From Bemisia tabaci (Eukaryota > Arthropoda > Insecta > Hemiptera > Aleyrodidae): a DNA stretch of 64,000 bases. This document shows positions 21,888 to 34,540 of this stretch, piece after piece. The notes beneath the pieces are model-generated. The model made no database searches, had not been told where the DNA came from, and saw nothing but the letters and a program-made list of their open reading frames with translations. Made by a program: the position numbers and the translations under genes. Every line of letters begins with the position of its first letter. The first letter of the stretch is position 1. The DNA lies in NCBI RefSeq assembly GCF_918797505.1, contig NC_092794.1:31362122-31426121 (forward strand), written 5' to 3'.

Positions 21888-22825
21888 CAGGGTGGCCCAG
21901 ACCTACCGTAGCAGGCCTTTTTTCGGTTAATTTGGGTCGTACGAAGTCCAGGATCACGGGGTTGAATAGGGAATTGACCCCAAGGAATCCGAATTTCATG
22001 GTCTCAGAGCCCCCCTGGCGCTCCTTGGGGGTAAAAGGGGGGTCCGTACTTCAAAAGTCAGGGTTTATGTCAAAATTTTAAAATTCTTTCATCGGAATCA
22101 GAACGTACAAAAATTTTTACCTTAAATCGACACCAAGAAATCCAAAATCGGCCTATCCATTTCCAAAATACCGACCCCTAAAGGCCCGACAGAGCCCTCT
22201 TCCAAAAAAATTCAAGTTCGTTAAATTGACGTAGAGACTCGGAAAAAATGTGTAATCATGGGTAATCGATCCCAAGGAATCCAAATGTGAGGGCCCCGTT
22301 GTCCTTAGGGAATTTTCTGATGGGGCACAGGGGTAACCTCCACACCGGTTAAATTTATAAGTTCATAGTCCCCCTGTGCCCCATCAGAAAATTCTCTGAG
22401 GACAAAGGGACCCTCAAAGGATTCCTTTGGGTCGATTACCTAAGGTTACACATTTTTTCCGAGTCTTCACGTCAATTTAACGAACTTGAATTTTTTTGAA
22501 AGGGGGCTCTGTCCCGCGCCTTTAGGGGTCGGTATTTTGGAAATGGATAGGCCGATTTTGGATTTTGTGGTGTCGATTTAAGTTAAAAATTTTCGTACGT
22601 TCTGATTCCGTTGAAAGAATTACAAAATTTTGACATAAACCCTGACCTTTGAAGTACGGACCCCCCCTTTTACCCCCCCCCCCCCAAGGGGCGCCAGGGG
22701 GGCTCTGGGACCATGAAATTCGGATTCCTCGGGGTCGATTCCCTGTTCAACCCCACGATCCTGGACTTCGGACGACCCAAATTAACCGAAAAAAAGGCCT
22801 GGTACGGTAGGTCTGGGCTACCCTG
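21888..22825. mobile_element. Long hairpin MITE, CAGGGTGGCCCAGACC ends, TA target
   Basis: The left end CAGGGTGGCCCAGACC matches the inverted right end CAGGGTAGCCCAGACC. TA at 21886-21887 and 22826-22827 forms the duplication. The arms of about 460 bp are inverted repeats meeting near 22345. ORFs in the arms mirror each other and have no domain. Confidence 0.85.
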
Positions 22826-23007
22826 TATTGCAGGGTTGGGTCGACAAGAGATGGTTGTACAAGCGGGATCGAAGTTCCTGCGTCGAATGGTTTCCCGCAA
22901 CCCGCCATACATAGCTAAGACGTTCTACCTAGAACGGTTTGCCGCAACCCGCGGTACACACTTATCAACGGCGGCACTGGGGAAATAGTTGCACTCCAGT
23001 TCTTGAA

Positions 23008-23873
23008 TCTATACTATAAGCTCCAAGACCTCCTAATTTTGCGAAACTGGTGACGCTTAGTTCCAGCGTTCTACCGGGCCGATTTTCATGATTTTTGCGG
23101 TTATTGACGGGCAATTGTCTCTAGATAAGCCAACTCTTTTCAGATTTTGAAAATATGGCCCAGGTTTTTTTATATTACGTGGTAAAGTTGCGAATTCTCC
23201 CATATAAACAATGTAAATTTATGTGTTTTGTCATAGTTCGTTTGAGCATTCTACTGGGCCGATTTCCATGATTTTTGCGTAAATCGACAGGTAATAGGCT
23301 CTAGATGAGCCCGCTCTAATCAGATTTTGGATAAAGGACCCAGGTTTTTTTAAAATCACGTTATTAAAGTGAGTGAATTTACAGAGTGCTTCGGGACTGC
23401 TACCGCTATGCGCGGGAGGATGCGCAGTGTGTAGGTGTGTAGGTGTGTAGCCTGCGCATCAGCTCTACACTTATCTACACAAGATTTCCGCCGATTACTG
23501 CAAGACGAGCGGTGGCCGAGTCGTCTACGACGTCGGAAGTGTCCACATTGATCAAGGTGTGGGTTCGATCCCCGCCTCCAGAGATACGTAATAATTATTC
23601 GATTTAAACAGATCGTTGTTTTACTGTAATATTTCATCAAGCAGTCATTCCAAAACGCGTCCTTTTGACTTCAAACATTTTATTTTTCTTTATTCATCAA
23701 AACCAAAAATTATTTCATTCTATTAAGTATACCTTATATCGAATTTTTTTAGGGGAAAAATAAAACTAATACTAATAGGAGGGTAAAAATAGGGCCGCGA
23801 AGCGGACCATTGATGGCGCGGAGCGCCTTCGGGGGGTTGGGCCGCGTAGCGGCCAGGGGGCATAGCCCTCTAG
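23008..23873 (+). mobile_element. Non-autonomous Helitron inside copy A
   Basis: It begins TCTATACTATAAGC and ends CTCTAG, preceded by hairpins (CCGCGTAGCGG, GGGCATAGCCC), with A on the left and T on the right. Copy B has the empty site (CTTGAA|TAGATAAAT at about 29766), proving both ends and insertion between A and T. It is 866 bp with no helicase ORF. It contains a tRNA-like sequence at 23507-23580. Confidence 0.93.
23507..23580 (+). ncRNA. tRNA-like sequence inside the Helitron
   Basis: A-box TGGCCGAGTCG and B-box GGTTCGATCCC occur at tRNA spacing, with CGGTGG/CCGCC(T) able to pair as part of an acceptor stem. The layout resembles Ser/Leu tRNAs. It is probably a captured SINE head or tRNA pseudogene. 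Confidence 0.5.
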
Positions 23874-24889
23874 TAGATAAATACGTTTCCTCACGCATTC
23901 TACATCTCCTCCGCTCGCGTTTGGCGTGCTTCTGCGTTGTTGATTAAACCGAGAGATACCCGGAAACTATGACCGTAAATTTTATCGCATAAATCGGCTG
24001 CTCGATCCAAAATCGTGTTTGAGAGTTGAGGATGATTCTGTTTCGGCGAGTGTCGCTAAGAAAAGATAGAGACCAGTGGCGTGGCGTGCTTTGCGATGTA
24101 TCGATTGATCTGCCATTTAAACCAATGGAAAAGGATCGATATAGACAGGGTGTTCGCAACGAACATCTTAATAATCGATTCTTTACCATAGCTTCAAATG
24201 GAGAGATGTCGATAGTCCACCATTCACGCCACGCCGCACTATGGTCCGAATAGCCGGTTTAAGCGGCAATAAATCGAAAAAGTGAAGTTTGGAAAAAGTT
24301 AGATTTTAAGAGGTAGATCGATAGTACATACTGTAGAGAAGACTCCTGTAAAATTTCACTTCGATTAAAGCACTAATAAAGATGTGACAAGCCTGGGAAG
24401 TGCGGCGCGCGGAGCACTTTATGAGTGCGATTCCAGTTACCGAGCGGCAGTGCTGTGTTTAAGGGCTTGTTTTCGTCGTTTCACCGTACCTGAAAGTGTT
24501 TGGGCACTTGATTCACAAAATACAAGATAAGTTTAAAATGTTTTATGCTGAAACTATTCTTTCTTATCATATCTAATGCTCTAGATTAACCCTTAGACAT
24601 AGTCAGTTTTATCAATAAAATCGCAGAAGTAGGACCCAAAAAATATACTTAGCACCTCTGAGCACCTCGTAATTTTACCGGAAGTTATTGTCATGACTCT
24701 AGACTATCTTTTAGTCTAGTGGCAGAACCATAGTCCACCATAGCCTCAAGTTATTTCTCATGAAAAATGACGTTTTCGCGTTTCTTATCACTTACTACAA
24801 TTAGCTATCATATGCCAATGACGATGACTTTTATCATGTTCCATTGTCATATTCTAGCAAATCGAATGCATTAGAGCCTAAATCTGCCC

Positions 24890-25315
24890 AGGCAGAATAA
24901 TACGAGTTGATGGGGTTGATCGGGACCAATTGAAACTTTGTGCTCAAGAACAGCAAAGAATCGCCTCGAGAGGCTACTTTGAGGCCCCGTAAAAGTTTTT
25001 TTTTTGACGTTTTAAGTGTTTCAAATATATAATCTATCAGTGTAGATATATGTTAGCGTAAGTTTAGCTTGGCAGACGAAAACAAGTCTAAACGGTTGAT
25101 CGGTGGGACTTGAAAGTAAGGCTCTCGAGCAATGAAATTGTCTTAGGAAGCCACTTTGAGGTCCTGTAAACGTTTTTTTTTTTACGTTTACCCATGTTTC
25201 AAACAAATAATCTATCAAAATGGATATATTTAAGCTTAAGTTTCGCTTGGCAGACGAAAACAAGTTCAAACGGCTGATCGGTGGGACTTGAAAGTAGGCC
25301 TCTGGAGCCATGAAA
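24890..25315. repeat. Internal tandem repeat of the Transib-type element, about 185-bp unit, 2-3 copies
   Basis: Units contain CTTGGCAGACGAAAACAAGT, CGGTGGGACTTGAAAGTA and a long T-run followed by ACGTTT. The last two units are closely similar, and the first (24890-25010) is more diverged. Confidence 0.75.
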
Positions 25316-25444
25316 CGTAGAAGTATTATCCTGAGCTGTCTTTTTCAAGTTCCCTTGATAGTAGTGTTTGACGAGGCTCTACTTTTAGCTTCTTATAGTC
25401 CATCCAATGTAAAATTAATTTTTAAACTTATAATAAAAAAAAAA

Positions 25445-25525
25445 AATTCTACCGAGAATCGAACCCGGGACATCAAGAAGATAAGTGAGACGCGATGCCA
25501 ATTGCTCCACCGCTTCCACTCGGAT
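25445..25525 (-). ncRNA. tRNA-like sequence inside the Transib-type element
   Basis: On the minus strand, A-box TGGAGCAATTGG is followed by GGGTTCGATTCTCGG, a good B-box. Probably a SINE head; the anticodon arm is not clear. Confidence 0.5.
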
Positions 25526-28500
25526 TAACATCCTCAATTTAAGGTTCGTGAACAAATTATTACCACAGTTATATAAAGTATAAAAATGTTAAAAATGGAT
25601 TTTTCCTGAAGAATATTAGCATTTTTGCACTCAGCGACCCTAAAAACCCCTGAAAACTCATGTTGCGAGGTTTAAACATACGTATCTGATTTAATGCCGC
25701 TTAAACCGGCTATTCGGACCATAGTGCGCCGCTGATAGAGACTGATCGTAGAGAGGGGGAGGGGCGCGCAAGAAATCTTAAGCGCCAACATATTTCAATG
25801 AACTGATTTTATTTGATCAGAAGCTGATTAGGCTGTCTGAATTTGCAGCTTTTTTCAAATGTTCAAAATTTTAAAGGACCACTAAACCTTAAACGTTCGA
25901 AATTGCGGCCATGATCTTTTTTACATAATAACCATCGAATGCAATCGAAAATATCTAACACCATTATGTAGCCATAAAATTGGCGTACTCATATATCTTA
26001 GGTTTTCTTTTATTTTCTGGGTTTTATTTTAATTTATTATTTTTATTTTGTTTTAGTCTTCGTTGCCATTACGGATTTGCCGCTATTATTTTCGAGGGGT
26101 AAAAGGTAAAACTGGAATAGGAATATTATATTTTCGGCGTTCTTCTTCATATCAAGGGAAAAACTTTGTGAGGTACTTTCCAGTTTTCAGTTTTCGAATT
26201 GAGAATTTAAAATGACAAGGGCCAAAAAAAAAAAATCGGCGGAAACTGCGAGTCAATCCGATCCCCCTGCCAAATGTTATCCGCCCAAAGTTTATCTGGG
26301 TGATCTGCACCTTTATTTCATAAGCCTTTGTCTCACGATCAAATGAACTCATCAAATAGTCATCAAATGCAAGATGGCGACTGGTTTTCGCGCAAATCAG
26401 CTATCAAAAGTTAGCGGGCCGTCAATGTTGATGAACCCGCCATCTTGCATTTGACGAGTTCATTTGATCGTGAGACGAGGGCATTAGAGTAGGTTCGACG
26501 GCTCATGGATAGACCGTTTCTCCTTTTAGAAAGTCCTTAGAAACTCCACATGTGACACTTGAATCTTCATTTGCCCCCACGTGTGGGAGCCACCACGGTC
26601 CGCACCCGGGAGGGGGAGGAGTCTAATTCAATAAATTTCATTAAAATGCGAAGAGTCCAAAAGAGCTCCGATCTCCGAGCTACGGAATTAGCATCGAGTC
26701 CGAATGCATCTTCTTGAAAATGTAATCGCGGAAGCGGCCTGTAAATTGACGGAGAGGTTGTATTACTCTCAACCCCCTGTCCCCCTTTTTTTCGTTCCAG
26801 AGCGGGGGAAATCAGGAAATTCACCTTAAATGGTGCCCGAAAATCTGCCATACTTGACGAGGGTCCCTTAAGAAACACGACTAGTTATTAGAATACCAGA
26901 AATACATGACGACCGCTCACTTTGAGGCCCAAAGTATCAATAAAACCCCCGCTGCCCCCCTAAATTGCACCTTTGAGGGTCAAGGTGTTGTAGTCTTTTT
27001 CCGTTGTTCGAGAATCGACGAGGACTTCCACAGGATACGGCATTTTCGCAAATGAACTGATGAACGTCCGTGCCGATTTTTTCATTGAAAATGTCGTCCT
27101 TTGCCACGGGCCCCTTATTTTCCACGTTGACATAGGAGAGACCCGGTAGCAATCGACTTAATTCATGCTGCCTGCAAGTAATGTCCAACTTGACAAAGAC
27201 CCTTGAAAAGTTGTGACCTGTCGGAGGACCACAATCCTGGGACTGCCACCCACTTTAGAGACAAAGTTATCTATAAAACCGTCGCTGCCCCTCTGAATTT
27301 CCCTCGTGATTCTTTACAAATTCAAGATTTTGTAGTCTTATTCCATTGCTCAGAGAATCTACGAGGACTGGTCCATCTCCTTAGAGTGGACGGCAGTCCA
27401 GGGATTGTGGTTCTTCGACTAGTCGACTCCGACTTATCATGGGTCATCTTCTAGTTGGACATCACTTTAGTCCTTTTCTCTCAGGTCTCACCTTTGTCGG
27501 CGTAGAAAATAGGGAAAAGAAATGAGATTTTTCACATAAAAATGGGGCGAACGATCCTCAGTTCATTTACGAGAGAGCCTTATCCGGCGAAAGCCCTCGT
27601 TGATTTTCAGAGCAACGGAATAAGACTACCAAACATTGAATTTGTTAAGAATCAAGAGTGAAATTTATGGGGGCAGCGTGGGTTTTATGGATGATTTCGT
27701 CCCTAAGTGGGTGGCAGTCCAGGGATTGCAGTCCTCCGACTAGTCACAACTTTTCAAGGGTCTTCTTCAAGTTTGACATTACTTTCGAGCTTCATTTCAG
27801 TCCTTTTCTCCCGGGTCTCTCCTTTGTCGGCGTAGAAAACAAGAGGAGATAGGTAGGGTGTCACTTATTTTTGATATTTGAGGAAAGTTAATAAAATAAG
27901 GAACGTTTTTTCAAAAAAAAATTATTTACCGACCTCTCAAGCGCCCTACAGGGCGCACGTGAAAGAACGACCAGTTGAGGCGCGGTAACCACCCTCCGAC
28001 GCGCCTCTTAGACTCTGCAGTGAACTCGAGCCTCTTGCTGCCGACGTAGGGTTGCGAATAATTCATCCCAGCTGGAAATTAACCTAACCTAACTCTTCGG
28101 ACCAAAATTTTGGTCATTTCACCGGATCTCTGAGGCTTTGGCCGTAAACTACCATTTTCAGGGGAAAGGTAAATCTGCTTACCGGGCGCGTCTGTGGGTT
28201 CGGCTCCTTTTAGCATTGTCGACCCAATTTCGCCGGCTATTCCTGAGGCTTACATCTTTCTTTCTCATACAGACAGCTTGACACATGTGTCTAAACCTCT
28301 TCTTTTCGCTTATTTAACGAAAGGATTAGTCTTCTCGAGGGAAAATATCCAAAACCATGGTTGAAGAGTTGTTTACAACCGTTCAGGACACTGTGTAGCC
28401 GGAGCTTTCATGTTTCGATCTCATTCTTGTCTTCAGTCCTCTTTTTGGACTCGAGAGTTGGGATCATGGTTTTTTTTTTTTTTTTTTTTTAAATTTTATG

Positions 28501-29597
28501 ATTACGAACCAAAGGCGTCCCTTAGGGCGCTTAATTAAGAGATCGGTAAAAATTTTTTTTAATTTTTTGTAGAATATTTTCCTCATTTTTTACACTTCAA
28601 AGCACGTTTTGAGACCTGGGGAGCTGAAATTTTCTCAAATTTCAAAAATAAGGGACAATGATGCTGACATGGGTGGAAATAGGGGGGACGGCCCTCCACA
28701 CAATTCTGGTCGGCCCCTTCCAAAAAAAATCAAGAGTCCAAGATACTAATTAGTCTTGAGGTAAAAGGCATAGGGAATGTAATAAAACCTAACAGTGTTA
28801 TGTTTTGAATGAACTAAAACCCACAGTAAGATATGCTATGTTTAAAACAAGTCAGCAAAATTTCTGTCATCTGTAATATTTGATTCCATTTAATTTGCCA
28901 TTGATAAATGGCTCAAAAATTTTCTCGAGACGTTCCAATTTTCAAAAATTTTCCGGGGAGGCCACCCAGTTCCCCCTCAGCCCAAATTCTATAACCCCCT
29001 GTGCCTCCTCCCACAGAAAATTCCTCGTTCCGCCCATGTAAGGGCCACACCCCAGGGAGGGGGAGAGATTTGACAAAGTCATTAATATTTTTCCTTCAGA
29101 TTTTCAGACACTTTTAATCTAATTACAAAGAAAATCCTCTAATAAATTAGAAGAGCAATATTGACAAAATTTCCCAGAAATTGGAGATTTTCCAAAGGAA
29201 ATTTGGCATCGTCTGAAGGCTCATACGGCGGTTTTCCGGCAGTATTAAGAGGTATTTTCAGGGGCGGTCTTTTTAACAGCAATTTGACACCAGTGGCTTT
29301 GATTTCGTTAAGTTATTATTTGGCCCACTACACTAATCTGTCTGACCGATTCAGTGCACTGAAGTGGCTGGACGTCCGCGTTGATATCGCGTCGCGCCGA
29401 TAGCGAGAGACGCGATCTATGCATGGGATTCCTGATTCCCCTGATCGCCGCGCGCCGCGACGACGCACCTATTTCTGTCCCCCACCAGAAACTCTGTCCA
29501 TTCAAGAGCTGGCGCGCAACCCATTCCGCGGGCCGCCGTAGCTGTGTATGCCGGGTTGCGGGAAACCATTCGACGCAGGAACTTCGATCCCGCTTGT

Positions 29598-29617
29598 CAG
29601 ATCGAAGCGGGAGGATC
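29598..29617. other. 20-bp spacer between TIR copies A and B
   Basis: Only 20 bp separate the inverted termini of the two large elements. The spacer contains GATCGAAGCGGGA, part of the terminus itself, suggesting one element inserted into or beside the end of the other. Confidence 0.7.
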
Positions 29618-32600
29618 ACAAGCGGGATCGAAGTTCCTGCGTCGAATGGTTTCCCGCAATCCGCCATACATAGCTAAGACGTTCTACCTAGAACGGTTTG
29701 CCGCAACCCGCGGTACACACTTATCAACGGCGGCACCGGGGAAGCAGTTGCACTCCAGTTCTTGAATAGATAAATGCGTTTCCTCACGGATTCTACATCT
29801 CCTCCGCACGCGTTTGGCGTGCTCCTGCGTTGTTGATTAAACCGAGAGACACCCGGAAACTATGACCGTAGATTTTATCGCATAAATCGGCTGCTCGATC
29901 CAAAATCGTGTTTGAGAGTTGAGGATGATTCTGTTTCGGCGAGTGTCGCTGAGAAAAGATAGAGACCAGTGGCGTGGCGTGCTTTGCGATGTATCGATTG
30001 ATCTGCCATTTAAACCAATGGAAAAGGATCGATATAGACAGGGTGTTCGCAACGAACACCTTAATAATCGATTCTTTACCATAGCTTCAAATGGAGAGAT
30101 GTCGATAATCGATCATTCACGCCACGCCACTGATAGAGACTGATCGTAGAGAGGGGGAGGGGCGCGCAAGAAATCTTAATCGCCAACATATTTCAATGAA
30201 CTGATTTTATTTGATCAGAAGCTGATTAGGCTGTCTGAATTTGCAGCTTTTTTCAAATGTTCAAAATTTTAAAGGACCACTAAACCTTAAACGTTCGAAA
30301 TTGCGGCCATGATCTTTTTTACATAATAAACCATCGAATGCAATCGAAAATATCTAACAAAATTATGTAGTTATTAAATTGGCGTACTCATATATCTTAG
30401 GTTTTCTTTTATTTTCTGGGTTTTATTTTAATTTATTATTTTTATTTTGTTTAAGTCTTCATTGCCATTACAAATTTGCCGCTTTTATTTTCTAGGGGTA
30501 AAAGGTAAAAAATTGGAATAGGAATATTAAATTTTCGGCGTTCTTCTTCATATCAAGGGAAAAACTTTGTGAGGTACTTTCCAGTTTTTAGTTTTCGAAT
30601 TGAGAATTTAAAATGACAAGGGCCAAAAAAAAAAAATCGGCGGAAACTGCGAGTCAATCCGATCCCCCTGCCAAATGTTATCCGCCCAAAGTTTATCTGG
30701 GGGATCTGCACCTTTATTTCATAAGCCCTTGTCCCACGATCAAATGAACTCATCAAATAGTCATCAAATGCAAGATGGCGACTGGTTTTCGCGCAAGTCT
30801 GCTATCAAAAGTTAGCGGGCCGTCGATGTTGATGATTCCGCCATCTTGCACTTGAAGAGTTCATTTGATCGTGAGACGAGGGCTTTAGTGTAAGTTCGAC
30901 GGCTCACAGATAGACCGTTTCTCTTTTTAGAAAGTCCTTAGAAACTCCACATGTGACACTTAAATCTTCATTTTCCCCCACGTGTGGGAGCCACCACGGA
31001 CCCCACCGGGGAGGGGAAGGGGTATAATTCAATAAAAAATTTCATTAAAATGCGAAGAGTCCGAAAGAGCTCCGATCTCCGAGCTACGGAATTAGCATCG
31101 AGTCCGAATGCATCTTCTTGAAAATGTAATCGCGGAAGCGGCCTGTAAATTGACGGAGAGGTTGTATTACTCTCAACCCCCTGTCCCCCTTTTTTTCGTT
31201 CCAGAGCGGGGGAAATCAGGAAATTCACCTTAAATGGTGCCCGAAAATCTGCCATACTTGACGAGGGTCCCTTAAGAAACACGACTAGTTATTGGAATAC
31301 CAGAAATACATGACGACCGCTCACTTTGGGGCCAAAAGTATCCATAAAACCCCCGTTGCCCCCCTAAATTGCACTTTTGAGGGTCAAGGCGTTGTAGTCT
31401 TTTTCCGTTGTTCGAGAATCGACGATGACTTCCACAGGATACAGCATTTTCGCAAATGAACTGATGAACGTCCGTGCCGATTTTTTCATTGAAAATGTCG
31501 TCCTTTGCCACGGGCCCCTTATTTTCCACGTTGACAAAGGAGAAACCCGCGGTAGCAATCGACTCAGTTCATGCCTGCAAGTAATGTCCAACTTGACGAA
31601 GACCCTTGAAAAGTTATGACCTGTCGGAGGACCACAATCCTGGAACTGCCGCCCACTTTAGAGACAAAATCATCTATAAAACCGCCGCTGCCCCTCTGAA
31701 TTTCCCGTGTGATTCTCTACAAATTCAAGGTTTTGTAGTCTTATTCCATTGCTCAGAGAATAATCTACGAGAACTGGTCCATCTCCTTAGAGTGAATGGC
31801 AGTCCAGGGATTGTGGTTCTTCGACTAGTCGACTCCGACTTATCATGGGTCATCTTCAAGTTGGACATTACTTTAGTCCTTTTCTCTCAGGTCTCACCTT
31901 TGTCGGCGTAGAAAATAGGGAAAAGAAATAAGATTTTTCATGTAAAAATGGGCGCGAACGATCCTGAGTTTATTTACGAAAGGGCCGTATCCGGCGGAAA
32001 TCCTCGTCGATTTTCAGAGCAACGGAATAAGACTACCAAACTTTAAATTTGTTGAGAATCAAGAGTGAAATTTATGGGGGCAGCGTGGGTTTTATGGATG
32101 ATTTCGTCCCTAAGTGGGCGGCAGTCCAGGGATTGCAGTCCTCCGACTAGTCACAACTTTTCAAGGGTCTTCTTCAAGTTTGACATTACTTTTGGGCATC
32201 ATTTCAGTCTTTTTCTCCCGGGTCTCTCTTTTGTCGGCGTAGAAAACAAGGGGAGATAGGTAGGGTGTCACTTATTTTTGAAATTTGAGGGAAGTTAATA
32301 AAATAAGGAACGTTTTTTAAAAAAAAAATTTTTTACCAACCTCTCAAGCGCCCTAAAGGACGCACGGGTCAAAATTGGTATCTTGACAAAATCAGTGTCG
32401 TTTCACTACGGACATCATCCAAATTGCGGTGCTTTAGAAAAATAATTTCCGTTTGGTCGCATCCGTAGCCGGAAAGTCGGCCAGTTGAGTCTGGCCGAAA
32501 GAACGGCCAGTTGAGGCGCGGTAACCACCCTCCGACGCGCCTCTTAGACCTTGCAGTGAACTCGAGCCTCTTGCTGCCGACACAGGATTGCGAATAATTC

Positions 32601-34134
32601 ATCCCAGCTGGAAATTAACCTAACCTAACTCTTCGGACCAAAATTTTGGTCATTTCACCGGATCTCTGAGGCTTTGGCCGTAAACTACCATTTTCAGGGG
32701 AAAGGTAAATCTGCTTACCGGGCGCGTCTGTGGGTTCGGCTCATTTTAGCATTGTCGACCCAATTTCGCCGGCTATTGGTGAAGCTTACATCTTTCTTTC
32801 TCATACAGACAGCTTGACACATGTGTCTAAACCTCTTCTTTTCGTTCTTTCAACGAAAGGATTAGTCTTCTTGAGGGAAAATATCCAAAACCATCGTTGA
32901 AGAGTTGCTTACAACCGTTCAGGACACTGTGTAGCCGGAGCTTTCATGTTTCAATCTCATTCTGGTCTTCAGTCCTGATTTTGGACTAGAGAGTTGGGAT
33001 CATGGTTTTTTTTTTTTTTTTTTTTTTAATTTATGATTACGAACTAAAGACGCCCTTTAGGGCGCTTGAGAGATCGATAAAAAAAAATTTAATTTTTTGG
33101 GGAAAATTTTCCTTATTTTTAACATCTCACAACACGTTTTGAGACCTGGGGAGCTGAAATTGTCTCAAATTTCAAAGATAAGGGGCAATGAGGCTGAAAT
33201 GGGTGGAAATAGGGGGGGGCGGCCCTCCACACAATTCTGCTCGGCCCATTCCAAAAAAAATCAAGAGCCTAAGATACTACTTAGTCTTGAGGTAAAAGGC
33301 ATAGGGAATGTAATAAAACCTAACAGTGTTACGTTTTGAATGAACTAAAACCCACAGTAAGATATGATATGTTTAAAACAAGTCAGCAAAATTTCCGTCA
33401 TCTGTAATATTTAATTCCATTCAATTTGCCATTGATAATGGCTCAAAAATTTTCTCGAGACGTTCCAATTTTCAAAAATTTGCCGGGGAGGCCTCCCAGT
33501 TCCCCCTTACCCCAAATTCTATATCCCCCTGTGTCCCCTCCCACAGAAAATTCCTCGTTCCGCCCATGTAAGGGACACCCTAGGGAGGGGGAGAGATTTG
33601 ACGAAGTCATTAATATTTTTCCTTCAGATTTTCAGACACTTTTAATCTAATTACAAAGAAAATTCTCCAATAAATTAGAAGAGCAATATTGACAAAATTT
33701 CCCAGAAATATGTGATTTTCTAAAGGAAATTTGGCATCGTCTGAAGGCTCATACGGCGGTTTTCCTTGGCAGTATACTAAGCGGTATTTTCAGGATTCAG
33801 GGACGGTCTTTTTAACGGCAATTTGACACCAGTGGCTTTGATTTCGTTAAGTTATTATTTGGCCCAGAACACTCATCTGTCTGACCGATTCAGTGCACTG
33901 CAGTGGCTGGACGTCCGCGTCGATATCGCATCGCGCCGATAGCGAAAGACGCGATCAATGCATGGGATTCCTGATTCCCCTGATCGCCGCGCGCCGCGAC
34001 GACACCCATTTCTGTCCCCCACCAGAAACTCTGTCCATTCAAGAGCTGGTGCGCAACCCATTCCGCGGGCCGCCGTAGCTGTGTATGCCGGGTTGCGGGA
34101 AACCATTCGACGCAGGAACTTCGATCCCGCTTGT
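29618..34134. mobile_element. Large TIR element with ACAAGCGGG ends, copy B
   Basis: Direct-orientation second copy, 4517 bp, with the same ends. It is collinear with copy A but lacks the Helitron and the Transib-type element, and it has about 130 bp near 32369-32500 that copy A lacks. The many matching ORFs in A and B reflect DNA identity; several differ by frame-breaking changes, and none resembles a known protein. Confidence 0.85.
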
Positions 34135-34195
34135 ACATTGGAATTGAAAGCAGGTGTATCATGTTTGTGTACTTGCTCATTGGTTGAGTTGGAAT

Positions 34196-34520
34196 TAGGG
34201 CTGTTCAATCGGTTGTCGGTAAGCCACCGAAACAGTTCCGTTAAGAAAAAGTTACGATAAGAGCGCTCTTACCGATAGCGATCAGAGTTTTCGGAGCTGG
34301 CGAAAATAAGCTGTTGCCAATTGTACATCTATTTTACGCGCCGCCGCGCCAGGCAATCTGATAAACCAACACACGGGGCAACAATGTATTGAGTGCGAGC
34401 TCTCAAAACTCCGATAAGGCCGCCTGGTGTCGATATCATGGCCACTGTCGGTACTGCCGCCAGTTTCAATAAGAGACGATGTCGATAGTGTTCCGGTAAG
34501 AATTCGTTTGAACACCCCTA
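34196..34520. mobile_element. hAT-type MITE, TAGGGSTGTTCAA ends
   Basis: The left end TAGGGCTGTTCAA and inverted right end TAGGGGTGTTCAA are flanked by a perfect 8-bp duplication, GTTGGAAT (34188-34195 and 34521-34528). This combination is characteristic of hAT elements. 325 bp, non-coding. Confidence 0.93.
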
Positions 34521-34540
34521 GTTGGAATGATAGTCTAGAA

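Larger units (their letters stand above)
24237..25726. mobile_element. Transib-type non-autonomous element inside copy A
   Basis: Perfect TIRs of about 32 bp begin CACTATGGTCCGAATAGCC and fit the CACWATG terminus known for Transib. The flanking 5-bp duplication CGCCG (24232-24236 and 25727-25731) fits the GC-rich CGNCG target preference. Copy B shows the empty site (CGCCA at about 30116). It is 1490 bp with no transposase ORF. It contains an internal tandem repeat and a tRNA-like sequence. Confidence 0.93.
22859..29597. mobile_element. Large TIR element with ACAAGCGGG ends, copy A (carries nested insertions)
   Basis: The left end ACAAGCGGGATCGAAGTTCC and about 30 further bases are repeated in inverted form at 29597, giving TIRs over 50 bp long. 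Without the nested Helitron and Transib-type element it is collinear with copy B. The interior has no recognisable transposase; it holds repeated GC-rich modules in both orientations (for example 26930-27190, 27200-27480, 27600-27860). The superfamily is unknown and the target duplication is not evident. Confidence 0.82.

Noticed and set aside
23944..34208. Paired ORFs in copies A and B as conserved genes
   Set aside because: Conservation is due to the duplicated element; matching ORFs change frame or length and lack domains.
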